A stretch of DNA of 64,000 bases from Chionoecetes opilio (lineage: Eukaryota > Arthropoda > Malacostraca > Decapoda > Majidae). Below, in pieces: positions 1-30,855 of this stretch. Where the stretch lies: contig JACEEZ010020215.1 of NCBI GenBank assembly GCA_016584305.1, positions 141,064 through 205,063 of the forward strand, read 5' to 3'. How positions within the stretch are numbered: the first letter of the stretch is position 1; every line of letters starts with the position of its first letter. The position numbers and the translations under genes were made by a program. The notes beneath the pieces were generated by a model, which saw only the letters and a program-made list of their open reading frames with translations, did no database searches and was not told the origin of the DNA.

Positions 1-145
1 GCATTTCCTTCGTCTTCAACACACTGCCTCCATGTCTTCCTTGGCCTGCCCGGTGGATTGCATTGCATTTCCTTCTTCTTCAACACACTGCCTCCATGTC
101 TTCCTTGGCCTGCCCGGTGGATGGCATTGCATTTCCTTCTTCTTC
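1..145. repeat. 64-bp tandem repeat, about 2.3 copies
   Basis: GCATTTCCTTCKTCTTCAAC to the GGTGGATKGCATT end, at 1-64 and 65-128, with a third partial copy from 129. It may continue to the left of the window. Confidence 0.9.
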
Positions 146-344
146 TATGATAGTCCTATGCCCTGGTAGAGCGCTCAAAGATGTTCTGGTGAGTGGGAAG
201 ATGACGGATGATGTATTTCCAGGATTTATATTTAGTAATGCAGCCAAAATGTTGACACTATTGCTGGTTATGCTATGTTGGCATTCTATTGTGTTTCTTA
301 TGAAGTATTGTTTGTGTCATCAATATATACAATAAAGGCGATGT

Positions 345-655
345 AGGAAAAGTTCTTACAGCTAGTAATCAGGGTAGAACAAGAAGTAACGGATTGAAAC
401 TGGAAAAGCGTAGATTTAAAAAAGAAATGGGGAAAAACTGGTTCACGAATAGGGTAGTAAATGATTGGAATGGACTCAGTCGTGGGTTAGTTAGTGTGAA
501 GTCAATAGGGAGTTTTAAAAGGAGGCTAGACAATATCATGGATGCTTGGGATGAAAGGTGGATGTAGGCAGTGTTAAGTAACAGGAACTACCACGTGTAG
601 GTCTCACAGCCTCTTGTAGCTTCCTTATTTTCTTCTGTTCTTATGTACGTATATT
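345..655 (+). mobile_element. LINE 3' end (family L1st, tail CTTATGTT)
   Basis: Family description: the 3' end of a CR1/L2-like non-LTR retrotransposon. The C-terminal codons read NRVVNDWNGLS, VVSAESI, FKRRLD and MDGDERWM, then stop; next comes the conserved AGGAACTACCACGTGTAGGT block, GCCTCTTGTAGCTTCCTTAT, and a (CTTATGTT)n tail. This copy is nearly full for the family's 3' 300 bases. 5' truncation is the rule. Confidence 0.85.
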
Positions 656-667
656 TTGTCATTACAG

Positions 668-19515
<18,848 letters not shown>

Positions 19516-20380
19516 TTTTTCAGGTTATGCCGAGTCCCTGGTTTAAGAAGTGCTTTATAGTGAAGTTATTTAATTGAAGTAAGCATGTATAAAGATTGTA
19601 CAAAAGATAACTAGAAGCATTCCTTTTATCGTGATGGTAGCGGCCTCGTTGTAGCGAAGGTTGTTAGACGGAGGCTCGTGGACAGAAAAGGTTTAATTTC
19701 TCATCGTTTGTTGCCTCCCTAACACGGACTCTTGCTTTGTCCTTGAAGATTTGTGGGTATTATTCCAGATGAACACAGAATTCTACTTTGGTGGACGAAA
19801 TTATTTTTTTTCTGGTGAGTTTTGATGTGTTTTGAAATAATCTGCTCACCGTTTCTGTCGCAAATCTTTTTAATTTTTTAATTTTTTAGTTAGGTATAGG
19901 TTCGGTTAGGTTCAACGTTGTTTTTTTTGTCATTTTCGTTGCAAAAAATATATATATATATAAAAAGTTCTTTGCGACAGAAACGGTTAGCAGATTAATT
20001 TAAAACGCATCAAAACTTACCCGAAAAAAAATCGTTTCGTCCACCCCAGGAAGTCCGGTGTTTATCTGGAAATGTACCGCTTAGTGTCTTCCTATGATCA
20101 AAAAAGGTCTGGAATCTGACGCCTGTGAATATGTTGATAGATGTGTTGAAAGCAATATATTTTTGTAGATCAACATAGATTTTTTCTATAAATAAGAAAT
20201 ATAACTCACTATTTTTGTTGTTTCATCATCATAACTTATTTGACCATTTATTCCATCATTTTGGTAATTCCTCGTTGCATTTTTACATTGGAATAGATAT
20301 ATACTTGGTAACTTAGGACTTACTTAACTATCTCATCTCTAATGATATGTAATGATAACTTGACCTGTTATGAATCTTGG
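19516..20380 (+). other. LIMK 3' UTR / downstream flank
   Basis: AT-rich sequence after the stop codon. An AATAAA suitable as a polyadenylation signal is not obvious here; one on this strand occurs at 21713, so the 3' UTR may extend to about 21.7 kb. Near 19797-20040 there is an imperfect inverted repeat (TTTTGATGTGTTTT / AAAACGCATCAAAA), possibly a further small foldback element. Confidence 0.4.
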
Positions 20381-20383
20381 CCC

Positions 20384-20595
20384 TCAACCCCTTCACACCC
20401 AGACCTTTCCTTGGCTATATAAATTTGTCTGTTGTACGCCATAAAATTACGAAAAGTAACTGAATATACCAAATTAGTTACTCGACAAGGATACTCAATA
20501 GGTCATATCTATAAAACATGGCTTATATTCACTAAAATTTGTCTAATGGTACCCAAATTACAATGGAAGTTACGTTCTGGGTCTCAAGGGGTTAA
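20384..20595 (+). mobile_element. MITE A
   Basis: Complete; left flank TCAA, right flank TTAA. Confidence 0.88.
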
Positions 20596-20771
20596 TTACC
20601 TTCAGCCCCTTCTAATAATCTTCTTCTATAAAGTATTAGTAACAGTTCAGGTCAAGAATTTAACTTTCCATGCTGTATCTAGTAGATGTCTTATATACTG
20701 GGCTTTTTTTTCAGATCATTTAAGTACTGCATTGAAAATATACATAGCCTACATATAGATATGGCCTTGAA

Positions 20772-20965
20772 TTAACCCCTTCACACCCAGATCTTTCCTT
20801 GGCTATAAAAAATTGTATGTTGTCGAGCCATAAAATTACAAAAAGTAGCTGAATATACCAAATTAGTTAGTGGAAAAAGGATACTAAACAGGTCATATCT
20901 ATAAAACATTGCTTATAGTCACTAAAAATCGTCTAATGGCAGCCAATTACAATGGAATTACTCTG
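20772..20965 (+). mobile_element. MITE A, truncated right end
   Basis: Left end intact with TTAA; the right end dissolves after AATTACAATGGAATTAC. Confidence 0.82.
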
Positions 20966-22205
20966 TCAAGGTAGCTCCCCAGGTCAGGCCAGTAGCCAAG
21001 ACTGGACCATGTGTTCCATGCAGTGGCTTATGTCAGCCAAATTTGGAGTGTTCGGCGGTCTTCATAGACCCAAATCTCACAGCGCGATTTGACAGTTTTG
21101 CTAAACCGAAATTGTTTGCACTTGGGTCTCCTTGGTCATTCTTAAATTTATGGTCCTAATTCGCAATCTTACAACATTCAAGTGTTCCGTTCTGGTCTTA
21201 TCAGTGTCTCAAGCGATCTAGTCACAGTACAGCATTGTAGTGGTAAGTTGTTACCTTTTTGTCTTGCAAAATCAAGGGGTCATTGAGCTTGTTGTGTTGC
21301 ACAAGGGAGTTGTTGGCTGAGTCTTTCCATGCCTCAAGATCAAGTGAATCATTTGACAGGGGAAACTTACATTTACCGAGTTTTGTACTAGAATCGCAAA
21401 TGTCTCATTTGTTTTTATTGGTCTCTTTAGCTTAATCTGCCATCAAGGGTTATTAGAATGACTTTTTTTCGGTTTATGTTTATTTATTTTTATTTTGGTG
21501 ATGACTTTTTTTTTTTTTTTTTTGCATCTACTCTTATCTCTCTTGTTCGTCAATGTAATGGATTATTCTTGGTTGATATTCCTGTACTTAATCTTAACAT
21601 TTTCCATTCTGAATGATAGTTCATGATGGCAACAACATTCCGTTTATGTTCCCTGGCATGAATGTCAAACGGTTCCATTGTGCTTGATTGTTTATGAGAA
21701 CGACGACACTCCAATAAATGCTTGACAGTGTCTGGGAAATATGGCCCAAGCATTGAGCACGTCTTGTGTGATATATTAAGACATTCTAGCATTGGTCATA
21801 GATTTCATGGCGTACAAGAAACTCCGCCTAAATTTCCACTTTAAGCTGTGAACACTGGCTATTTCTTGCATCCCTTGATTCCTGTTGTCATAATCTTGCA
21901 TCCTCAGTGCCAATAACACTACATGCTCTTCCCTCTATCCTCCCTTTCTCTGCTACACTCTGGAACTCTTCCTGTTTTTATTTTGCCATCTACGTGGTCA
22001 TTGTGTGGCTCATTTACGTGTTAGGATCCCTCACACCTGTGGGATATTTAAACCTTCTCATTACACTCTAATCACTAGTGCTTCGTCATCATGGTCTGTC
22101 TGTACACAGCACTGTGCTTGTCATCTCTTGTTGTTAGAACACTTTCTTAGAAGATCTGAGATAGATTAATGAATTCATAGAGTAATATCTTTTATATAGA
22201 TCCTC
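20966..22205. other. Non-repeat sequence, possible LIMK 3' UTR end
   Basis: No open frame of note and no match to the repeat families of this window. A plus-strand AATAAA at 21713-21718 is the best candidate for the LIMK poly(A) signal. The rest is plain AT-rich DNA. Confidence 0.3.
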
Positions 22206-22208
22206 CTT

Positions 22209-23800
<1,592 letters not shown>

Positions 23801-23807
23801 AATAAGT

Positions 23808-24190
23808 GAAACAGGAACTACCTCGTGTAGGTCTCGCGGCCTCTTGTAGCTTCCTTATTTTCTTATGTTCTTATGTTCTTATGAAATTTCAAATGAGCCC
23901 TGCACACATCATCAATGCATGTAGTAGTAGAAGTCCCAATGCTGATGTGATGTCACGGCCATGCGGCAAAGGAAATTGGGAGGAACTGGTTCTCAAATAG
24001 GGTGGTGAATGATTGGAATGGACTAAGTTGTCAGGTTGTCAATACGTAGTCTATTGGGGTCTTTAAAAAGAGTCTGGATAAATTCATGGATGGGGAAGAG
24101 AGGTGGATATAGGTAGAGTTAAGTAACAGAAACTACCTCGTGTAGATCTCGCGGCCTCTTGTAGCTTCCTTATTTTCTTATGTTCTTATA
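23808..24190 (+). mobile_element. Two LINE 3' ends (L1st), one tail plus one longer copy
   Basis: A short tail at 23808-23882 and a second copy at 23960-24190 that begins in AACTGGTTCTCAAATAGGG. About 80 bases of unrelated sequence lie between. Confidence 0.85.
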
Positions 24191-24318
24191 TTGAAAGTGC
24201 CACAAGTACGCTCCCTCCTGCGCAGACATCTCGATGAGGCCTGGCCGTCTGACTGATTGCATCAACATGGAGAAATCCCATTGTGCACATTATTGATCTT
24301 TGTGAACCAGACTACCAC

Positions 24319-24585
24319 TTAGGCTTCACAGCCTCTTGTAGCTCTATTTCTTATGTGTATTCTTTCTTTGAACCTGCGCACAGCAGACCTCGTCCACTCA
24401 TGAAGCCCCCCGCCGTCTGCGAGGTAGATCAATAGACCCTGAGTGTGACTTAGGGTGAGGGCGGTGATTGATTTCTCACTCTTCTCCAGTGCTTCATCCT
24501 CCTCTTGTAGCTGCTTCTGCTTTCTGCGACTCTTCCTTTGGACCTCAAGCAACAGATCTTTGCTCCATTTCTCATACAGCCCACC
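24319..24585 (-). CDS. IR exon 11: end of S2; TM4 not recognisable
   Basis: Acceptor TTTTTCATGAG joins in phase to give AVVE|GGLYEKWSKDLLLEV, a very typical S2 end. Then comes a Lys/Gln/Glu-rich spacer and ALTLSHTQG, which normally opens TM4. After that the frame stays open to 24319 but reads LLIYLADGGGLHEWTRSAVR, not a membrane helix, and runs into LINE-tail sequence. The true last exon is missing or has been replaced. Confidence 0.7.
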   Translation of the reverse strand, partial: GGLYEKWSKDLLLEVQRKSRRKQKQLQEEDEALEKSEKSITALTLSHTQGLLIYLADGGGLHEWTRSAVRRFKERIHIRNRATRGCEA

Positions 24586-24654
24586 CTCATGAAAAAGAAA
24601 AAAAGTAACTTAAATATACCCACTACATAACAAGTGTCAAAAAAACAATGTAAC

Positions 24655-24849
24655 TATAGTCTATTTTTTTTAACAAGGCAAAAATTACATGCTATCTTAA
24701 GGTCTCATGCTTAAAATTATGCCTGTTAACTCTGATAAAATACAAAAACAAATTTAGAAGAAGCTTAATATTTCCTTCTGGCATCAAATATCAGTCAGGA
24801 AGCAGCAAGGAGGCAGGATTTTTTGCCACGTAAAAAAAAGAAGACTATA
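24655..24849. mobile_element. MITE (family E)
   Basis: Second copy, TATAGTCTATTTTTTTTAAC to AAAAAAGAAGACTATA, in the last IR intron. Confidence 0.85.
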
Positions 24850-25012
24850 CAATGTTAATGTATCCCTGCATAATGTGACGGTAGAAGTTTTTAAAATGAT
24901 TATTTGCTAATACGTACTTTCATAAGTGAATGACAAAAAAATATTGCAAACAAATCACCCATGGGACTTGAAGCTCCTCGCTCTCACCTTGTGTTGTCCT
25001 GTCATCAATACC

Positions 25013-25024
25013 TCCACCGCGGCC
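25013..25024 (-). pseudogene. Stub of a duplicated IR exon 10 end
   Basis: The sequence around 25000-25024 repeats the exon 10 end and donor (GTGGAG|GTATTGATG) with slight change. It is cut at 25025 by a minus-oriented LINE fragment. It points to a former tandem duplication of this receptor region. Confidence 0.55.
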
Positions 25025-25115
25025 CTATTTGTGAACCAGTTTCTCCCTATTTCTTTTTTAAATCTACGCTTTTCCGGCTTGAATCCCTTACTTCTTGTTC
25101 TACCCTGATTACTAG
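25025..25115 (-). mobile_element. LINE fragment (L1st) lacking its tail
   Basis: Reverse complement of the family's coding part, TTTGTGAACCAGTTTCTCCC through CTTGTTCTACCCTGATTACT; it abuts the duplicated IR exon stub. Confidence 0.8.
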
Positions 25116-25309
25116 CCATCAGAACTTTCCCTACATCGCCTTTATTGTATCCCTAACATTAGATACATTAGATTAGACACACTACATAGACATTAAATAA
25201 GAGAAAAACCTCACTAGATTTACATTAATTTCTTCATTGATCTAGAATCCATATAGTAATCTTAAGAACATACACTTGATTTTATGATTCACGACAGGCC
25301 AGAATGACT

Positions 25310-25522
25310 TTAACCCCTTCACGCCCAGATCTTTCCTTTGCTATATAAAATTGTCTGTTATCGAGCCATAAAATAACAAAAAGTAACTGAATATGCAAAA
25401 TTAATGTGGACAAGGATACTAAACAGGTCATATCTATAAAAAACGTTGCTTATGTTCACTAAAAATTGTCTAATGGTACCCAAATTACAATGGAAATTAC
25501 GTTCTGGGCCTCAAGGGGTTAA
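25310..25522 (+). mobile_element. MITE A
   Basis: Complete with TTAA on both sides, in the last IR intron. Confidence 0.9.
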
Positions 25523-25637
25523 AACTATTATATCTATGAATAGAATTATAAAACTATAGGTATGTGATGTATAGAGAATCTCGTGTCCTCCCAACCCATC
25601 CCCTACCTGTTTGTCCTGATTACTGATTACCGGCATA

Positions 25638-26109
25638 CAGAGCTGGGCACTAAATACATTGAATGTATTTAAATACTAAATACATGGGAGAAATGTATTT
25701 AAATACTAAATACATTTTACGAATGTATTTAAATACTAAATACTAAATACATCAATTGTATTTAAATACATTTGTAAATACATTTTAAATACACACAAAT
25801 GTTAACATGTCTGAAAAAAATGGATTTCCTTAGGATTTCCTTAGATTTTGGGTTTCCTTAGAAATTTCCTTCTCAGGCCTAAATTTCCTTAAAATTTTGA
25901 AATTTCCTTGAAAGCGGAAACATTGATTCACTGTAACATCAGGGTTGCCAGATAGTTGGGCGGGTTTATGGCAAAATTAACTGATAAAAAAGTATTTACA
26001 TTTTTATATAATGAGTATTTAAATACAATGTATTTAAATACATGACAACCAATGTATTTATAAATACATTTATAAATACACAAATGTATTTAAATACTGC
26101 CCAGCTCTG
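25638..26109. mobile_element. hAT-like MITE with 8-bp target duplication
   Basis: CAGAGCTGGGCACTAAATAC to TGCCCAGCTCTG, with many ATGTATTTAAATACT units. Flanked by CCGGCATA and CCGGCATG, the 8-bp duplication expected for hAT. Lies 18 bases from the IR exon 10 donor. Confidence 0.9.
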
Positions 26110-26127
26110 CCGGCATGTCATCAATAC

Positions 26128-26314
26128 CTCCACGACGGCCATGAGTTGACGGTTAATGACGGGTGTGTAGGGAGCGTCGTGCGGCAGCGGCCAGGCGGCT
26201 TGTCCCGGCATGATGCTTTCCCGGCCTATGTACAGCAGCTCGCCGCCGTCCGCCCGCGTGAACCTTTCCGCGATCCTCAGCTGCTGGTAGCGCTTGTTTT
26301 CCAGGTGGGCTTGG
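26128..26314 (-). CDS. IR exon 10: ligand-binding S2, second part
   Basis: Acceptor ATTACCAG and donor GAG|GTATTG. Encodes RYQQLRIAERFTRADGGELL, GRESIMPGQAAWPLPHDAPY and INRQLMAVVE. A hAT-like element is inserted about 18 bases past the donor. Confidence 0.9.
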
Positions 26315-26408
26315 CTGGTAATAGGGGGATTAGCAATTAAATAGGTGAATAATACGTAATTGGTTTGTAATAAAAGAAAAGATTTAGGTGAAGAAATTGT
26401 CTTAGAAT

Positions 26409-26745
26409 GATAGTAATGAATATATATGACTATTGCCCAGAATCAAGGCATGTAAGGAGCTATTTCTTTATCTATCTATTTATGTCTATGAATCTATGTA
26501 TCTTTTGATCCTCTACCTATAAATCCATCTATCTACCTATCCCTAGTTTCCAATCAATAACAATTTACTTATTGATGATAGTAATGAATATATATGACTA
26601 TTGCCCAGAATCAAGGCATGTAAGGAGCTATTTCTTTATCTATCTATCTATTTATGTCTATGACTCTTATCTTTTGATTCTCTCCTTATGAAGCCATCTA
26701 TCTACCTATTTCTATCATCCAATCAATATCAATTAATTTTCCTTT
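26409..26745. repeat. 168-bp direct duplication
   Basis: GATAGTAATGAATATATATG, ACTATTGCCCAGAATCAAGG and CATGTAAGGAGCTATTTC occur twice, in an IR intron. Confidence 0.88.
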
Positions 26746-26809
26746 ATAGGGTAAATTGTTTTGTTGTCTTTATTTAGCGTACTTCTCAAGTCTACAAAAT
26801 GTGTAAGTA

Positions 26810-26890
26810 CAGTGAAACCTCTCATATTCGGACTAATTGGGCCAAGGAGTGGTCCGAGTAATGCAAGGATCCGAATAATGGGGGGATATG

Positions 26891-26926
<36 letters not shown>

Positions 26927-27032
26927 AGTTGTATAATTATATAGCTAGGAAATTTCGACCCCTAAAAAAAATAAAAAAAAAAAAAAATAATTCTAGGTAT
27001 ATATACTATATATAGCTAGGAAATTTCGACCC

Positions 27033-27068
<36 letters not shown>

Positions 27069-27180
27069 TAGGTGTATAGCTAGGAAATTTCGACCCCTAA
27101 AAAAGAAAAAAAAAAAAGAAGGAGGTCCGAATAATGTCAAAGTCCGAATAATGAGGGTCCGAATACGAGAGGTTTTACTG
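26810..27180. mobile_element. pogo/mariner-like MITE with A-tracts (same family, inverted)
   Basis: CAGTGAAACCTCTCATATTC to GAATACGAGAGGTTTTACTG, flanked by TA on both sides; internal AGCTAGGAAATTTCGACCCC units with A runs. Confidence 0.88.
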
Positions 27181-27241
27181 TAGTATCATACTCTTGATAT
27201 TACGATGCATTGATTCCCTCTTCACTTCAGGGTTGACTTAC

Positions 27242-27379
27242 TTTCTCTCGACGGCTTCCTGTTGTCCGGCCTCAATAGACGGCACAAAGTCTATCAGACG
27301 AGCCAACTTCTGGAACACGGGCGAATCCGATTTGGCGAAGAAATTCCTAAACTCGACACCGTACGGCTGCATCGTAATC
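27242..27379 (-). CDS. IR exon 9: ligand-binding S2, first part
   Basis: Acceptor ACCGGCAG and donor AA|GTAAGT. Encodes ITMQPYGVEFRNFFAKSDSP and LIDFVPSIEAGQQEAVERK, the S2 lobe of the ligand-binding domain. Confidence 0.9.
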
Positions 27380-27419
27380 CTGCCGGTGTATGTTGGTGCT
27401 TGAAACTTTATCATGGTAG

Positions 27420-27718
27420 AGGTATGGAAAGTTCTTACAGCTAGTAATCAGGGTAGAACAAGAAGTAAAGGATTGAAGCTGGAAAAGCGTAGATTTAATA
27501 AGGAAATGGGGGAAAACTGGTTCACAAATAGGGTGGTAAATGATTGGAGTGGACTTAGTTGACAGGTAGTTAGTGCGGAGTCATTAGTGAGCTTTAAAAG
27601 GAGGCTGGATAATTTCATGGATGGGGAAGAAAGGTGGATGTAGGTAGTGTTAAGTAACAGGAACTACCACGTGTAGGTCTCGCGGCCTCTTGTAGCTTCC
27701 TTATTTCCTTATGTTATT
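27420..27718 (+). mobile_element. LINE 3' end (L1st)
   Basis: Near-complete 3' 300 bases, located in IR intron between exons 8 and 9. Confidence 0.88.
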
Positions 27719-27946
27719 ATGGCATTCTGTACTTGAACTTGAATTATGGATGTGAAGCAATCAAACACCCACCTGTCCGCCCCGTCCACGAGCTGTGCGA
27801 GAGTTTCCTTATTTTCTTATAATCGTATGTTCTTATGGCATTCTATAGAGGCTCGTAACCTTAGGTAATGTAGGCTTAGGTAACGTAAAAAAATAAATAA
27901 TATTCTGCACTGAAACTAAATGTATGTGAAACGATAAACCACTCAC

Positions 27947-28215
27947 CTGTCCGCTGCATCCACGAGCTGGGCGAGACTTTCCGGCCGCTGAGGATACTTG
28001 GGCAGGGTGAGAGAGGCCGTCAGATTCCCGCGGTAGGCAAGTCCTATGACCAGGCCGAACACCAGCCAGGCCGCCACCAGGACCCGGGTGGAGGCAGTGG
28101 AGGGCAGGCGGCGGGGAAGGTTCTGGCCGAGCAACATCCCAGTCATGTCGTGATACACCGCCCCGGAGTCAAGTCTGGCGCCGATGCCTTCCTGGTGAAT
28201 CCTGTCATCTGCTAC
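27947..28215 (-). CDS. IR exon 8: pore region and M3-like helix
   Basis: Acceptor TTATAAAG and donor AG|GTGAGT. Encodes VLVAAWLVFGLVIGLAYRGN and LTASLTLPKYPQRPESL. The YRGNLTASLT segment corresponds to the SYTANLTA gate helix of iGluRs. Confidence 0.92.
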
Positions 28216-28309
28216 CTTTATAATCTATGGGGGATACATTGATCTAGTTTACTTCAAGAACAAATGAATATCAGCATAATAAAACAATTCAATCGATAGA
28301 AAAGTCACA

Positions 28310-28508
28310 CGGTTCACAAATAGGTAAATGATTGGAATGGACTCAGTCATGGGGTGGTCAGTGCGGAGTCAATAGGGAGCTTTAAAAAGGAGGCTGGATA
28401 AATTCATGGATGGAGATGAAAGTGTGGATGTAGGTAGTGTTAAGTAACAGGAACTACCTCGTGTAGGTCTCACGGCCTCTTGTAGCTCTTAGTTCCTTAT
28501 GTTCTTAT
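28310..28508 (+). mobile_element. LINE 3' end (L1st)
   Basis: From GGTTCACAAATAGG to TTCTTATG; the small deletion inside NRVVNDW breaks the old frame. Confidence 0.85.
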
Positions 28509-28534
28509 GAAAGTTTACTGAATCGATACAATTA

Positions 28535-28700
28535 TACTAAGAGCCTCTCCTAAGAAAATATAATGCATCTCCATCGGCAGCCACACCTAACCATAATAAG
28601 GAAGGTTGGTATAAGCAGGAGGGCCATTACACTAAGAGCCTCTCCTAATAAGATATGATAAATCTCCATCGGCAGCCACATCTGTACCATAATAACACCC
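28535..28700. repeat. ~77-bp direct duplication
   Basis: TAAGAGCCTCTCCTAA and CTCCATCGGCAGCCACA occur twice before the 33-bp array. Confidence 0.85.
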
Positions 28701-28985
28701 CAGAATGATAAGGAAGGAATAATAACCACACATCACCATGATAATGAAGGAATAATAACCACACCTCACCAGGATAAGGAAGGAATAATAACCACACCTC
28801 ACCAGGATAAGGAAGGAATAATAACCACACCTCACCAGGATAAGGAAGGAATAATAGCCACACCTCACCATGATAAGGAAGGAATAATAACCACACCTCA
28901 CCATGATAAGGAAGGAATAATAACCACACCTCACCATGATAAGGAAGGAATAATAACCACACCTCACCAGGATAAGGCAGGTTGG
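28700..28985 (-). repeat. 33-bp minisatellite carrying the IR exon 7 splice donor, 8-9 units
   Basis: Each unit reads, on the minus strand, CTTATCCTG|GTGAGGTGTG and GTTATTATTCCTTC. The first unit is the exon 7 end itself. Variants replace CCTG by CATG. Confidence 0.93.
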
Positions 28986-29203
28986 GATGAGCAGGAGGGT
29001 CAGGAGGATGGCTGCCCACACCAGGTCTGCCAGAGGGTAGTAGAGCGCCTGCCACTGAGCTTGAAGTCTGGGCGGTGCCATGCTGAAGTCCAAAGAGCCG
29101 TACTCGTACACGAAGGAGAAGTCGTAGCGCTTGAGTCGTTGGTGCAATACGTTGTGATACACTGGAGACAGGAAGAGACTCGCTCGGTCACCAGGCGAGT
29201 AAC
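28968..29203 (-). CDS. IR exon 7: S1 end and M1, with 1-nt deletion
   Basis: Acceptor CCCAACAG and donor CTG|GTGAGG. It starts in frame as VTRLVTERVS and then continues as LSPVYHNVLHQRLKRYDFSF in another frame. One missing base at 29173-29176 explains this, and with it restored the exon is exactly 79 codons, in phase at both ends. M1 is LVWAAILLTLLLIPTCLIL. The donor lies in the first unit of a 33-bp tandem repeat. Confidence 0.88.
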
Positions 29204-29344
29204 CTGTTGGGAGCGTAATGTGTGATAATTTTTTTCTCCATTTTTTACATCACAAAGGACTGACCAAGGGCAAATAAAAGAGGAAAAAAAGGCCGCTTAG
29301 TTGCCAGTATAAAGAAGACAGTAAGAGAATAAAGGAAGGGGTAA

Positions 29345-29480
29345 AAAAATATGGTAGCGTACGTAATGTTACGACATTCAATACGGCATTCGGTGTTCAT
29401 CTCCGTGGCATTAGCCCTTAGACTAGAGCCTGTGGTGGGTGAGGACCCGTTACCCCGGGACACATGGCTAGTGTGACACC
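29345..29480 (-). mobile_element. Partial SINE body (second family)
   Basis: Shares GTGGCATTAGCCCTTAGA and GCCTGTGGTGGGTGAG with the element at 34419-34720 but lacks the tRNA head. Confidence 0.75.
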
Positions 29481-29560
29481 TGGGTTACCACAGTTACGAA
29501 AGAAAGGAAGGGGGGTCGGCCAATCTAATTTGTGGCATGCAGCACCCCGCAGTCCCTCAC

Positions 29561-29735
29561 CTCGGCCCAGGATGTGGTGGGTAGCACGCTGAAGGTAAAG
29601 TTGAGGGCGGCACTGATGGCCACCAAGGTGTTGTAGTCGGTGCCCCAGTACAGCGTGGTGTTATGGGGTCCCTCCTCCGCCTCCCAGAATGGTGGAAACG
29701 GTAGTGCAGTCACGTTTATGCGAGCCCCGTGGAAG
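29561..29735 (-). CDS. IR exon 6: ligand-binding S1
   Basis: Acceptor TTGCTTCAG and donor GAG|GTGAGG. Encodes GARINVTALPFPPFWE, YWGTDYNTLVAISAALNFTF and LPTTSWAE. This is S1 of the venus-flytrap ligand-binding domain, with the GTDY motif typical of iGluR/IR S1. Confidence 0.9.
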
Positions 29736-29746
29736 CTGAAGCAATA

Positions 29747-30025
29747 AGAACATAAGAAAATAAGGAAGCTACAAGAGGCCGTGAGACCTACACGTGGTAG
29801 TTCCTGTTACTTAACACTACCTACATCCACTTTTCATCCCCATCCATGAATTTATCCAGCCTCCTTTTAACTTAAAACTCCCTATTGACGAATTTCACTT
29901 AACTACCTGACGACTGAGTCCATTCCAATAATTTACCACCCTATTTGTGAACCAGTTTTTCCTTATTTCCTTTTAAAATCTACGCTTTTCCAGTTTGAAT
30001 CCTTTACTTTTGTTCTACCCTGGTA
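29747..30025 (-). mobile_element. LINE 3' end (L1st)
   Basis: Reverse orientation, directly next to IR exon 6 (12 bases beyond its acceptor side). Confidence 0.88.
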
Positions 30026-30133
30026 TACTTGGCAATACGTCGGAGTTTTATATAAGTACTGATCATGAGTACATGAAATTCAAACATTATGCGAGTGATT
30101 TATGAGCCACAATACCTTGACAGTCACACGTAC

Positions 30134-30265
30134 TTTAAAAACTTTTCATGGAATAACGTGCGGCCCTCAGTGACGAGGAGTCCGTGTGAGGCTCTCCAGA
30201 GGGCTACTTGCACCACCTGGGGGCCAGCTGGGCTGTAGGGCAGATGGCTCAACACCCGAGAACTC
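30134..30265 (-). CDS. IR exon 5: N-terminal domain to S1 approach
   Basis: Acceptor ATCCACAG and donor AA|GTACGT. Encodes HLPYSPAGPQVVQVALWR and GRTLFHEKFLK, the usual run-in to the ligand-binding S1 half. Confidence 0.85.
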
Positions 30266-30377
30266 CTGTGGATTGGATATTTAGATGATCATGAAAGAAG
30301 CAGCCTACCAAACCTGCACTATCAGCACAAGACAGTCTAGATTTTTTGGTCTGTGATATCAACACTACGTACATTAT

Positions 30378-30855
30378 AAGAACATAAGAACATAAGAAAA
30401 TAGGGAACCTACAAGAGGCCGTGAGACCTACACGTGGTAGTTCCTGTTACTTACTACCTACATCCACCTTTCATCACCATCCATTAATTTATCCAGCCTC
30501 CTTTTAAAACTCCCTATTGACTCCGCTCTGCTAACTAACTACCTGTCTGCCCGTCAGGGTGGCAAGGTTGGTAGAGACGTGACCTCGCAATGTGCAGCGT
30601 CCCTGCGCATTCGGTCAGCGGTTCAAGTCCGCCTAGTTCGTGCTGACGTGGCGGCGCTTTGTATAGTCAATAACCTTGTAGTTGGTACTTGCAAAGTGTC
30701 TAGATAGGATGAAAATCTTATCTTATCTTAACTACCTGTCTACTGAGTCCATTCCAATCATCTACCACCCTATTTGTGAACCAATTTTTCCCTATTTCCT
30801 TTTTAAATCTCCGCTTTTTCAATTTGAATCCGTTACTTCTTGTTCTACTCTGATA
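30378..30855 (-). mobile_element. LINE 3' end (L1st) split by a SINE
   Basis: Two halves, 30378-30548 and 30730-30855, belong to one reverse-oriented copy. The break holds a tRNA-derived SINE with a perfect 12-bp target duplication. Confidence 0.9.
30549..30729 (+). mobile_element. tRNA-derived SINE
   Basis: Contains a pol III A-box-like TGGCAAGGTTGG and a B box GGTTCAAGTCC at tRNA spacing, then an unrelated body and an (ATCTT)n tail. It is flanked by AACTACCTGTCT at 30537-30548 and 30730-30741, a clean target-site duplication. Confidence 0.88.

Noticed and set aside
63..335. 90-codon frame at the left edge
   Set aside because: Starts in a 64-bp tandem repeat and continues as hydrophobic, AT-rich chance translation within the LIMK intron.
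30556..30625. A tRNA gene on the plus strand
   Set aside because: A and B boxes are present, but the sequence continues as a SINE with target duplication and no cloverleaf ending was seen.
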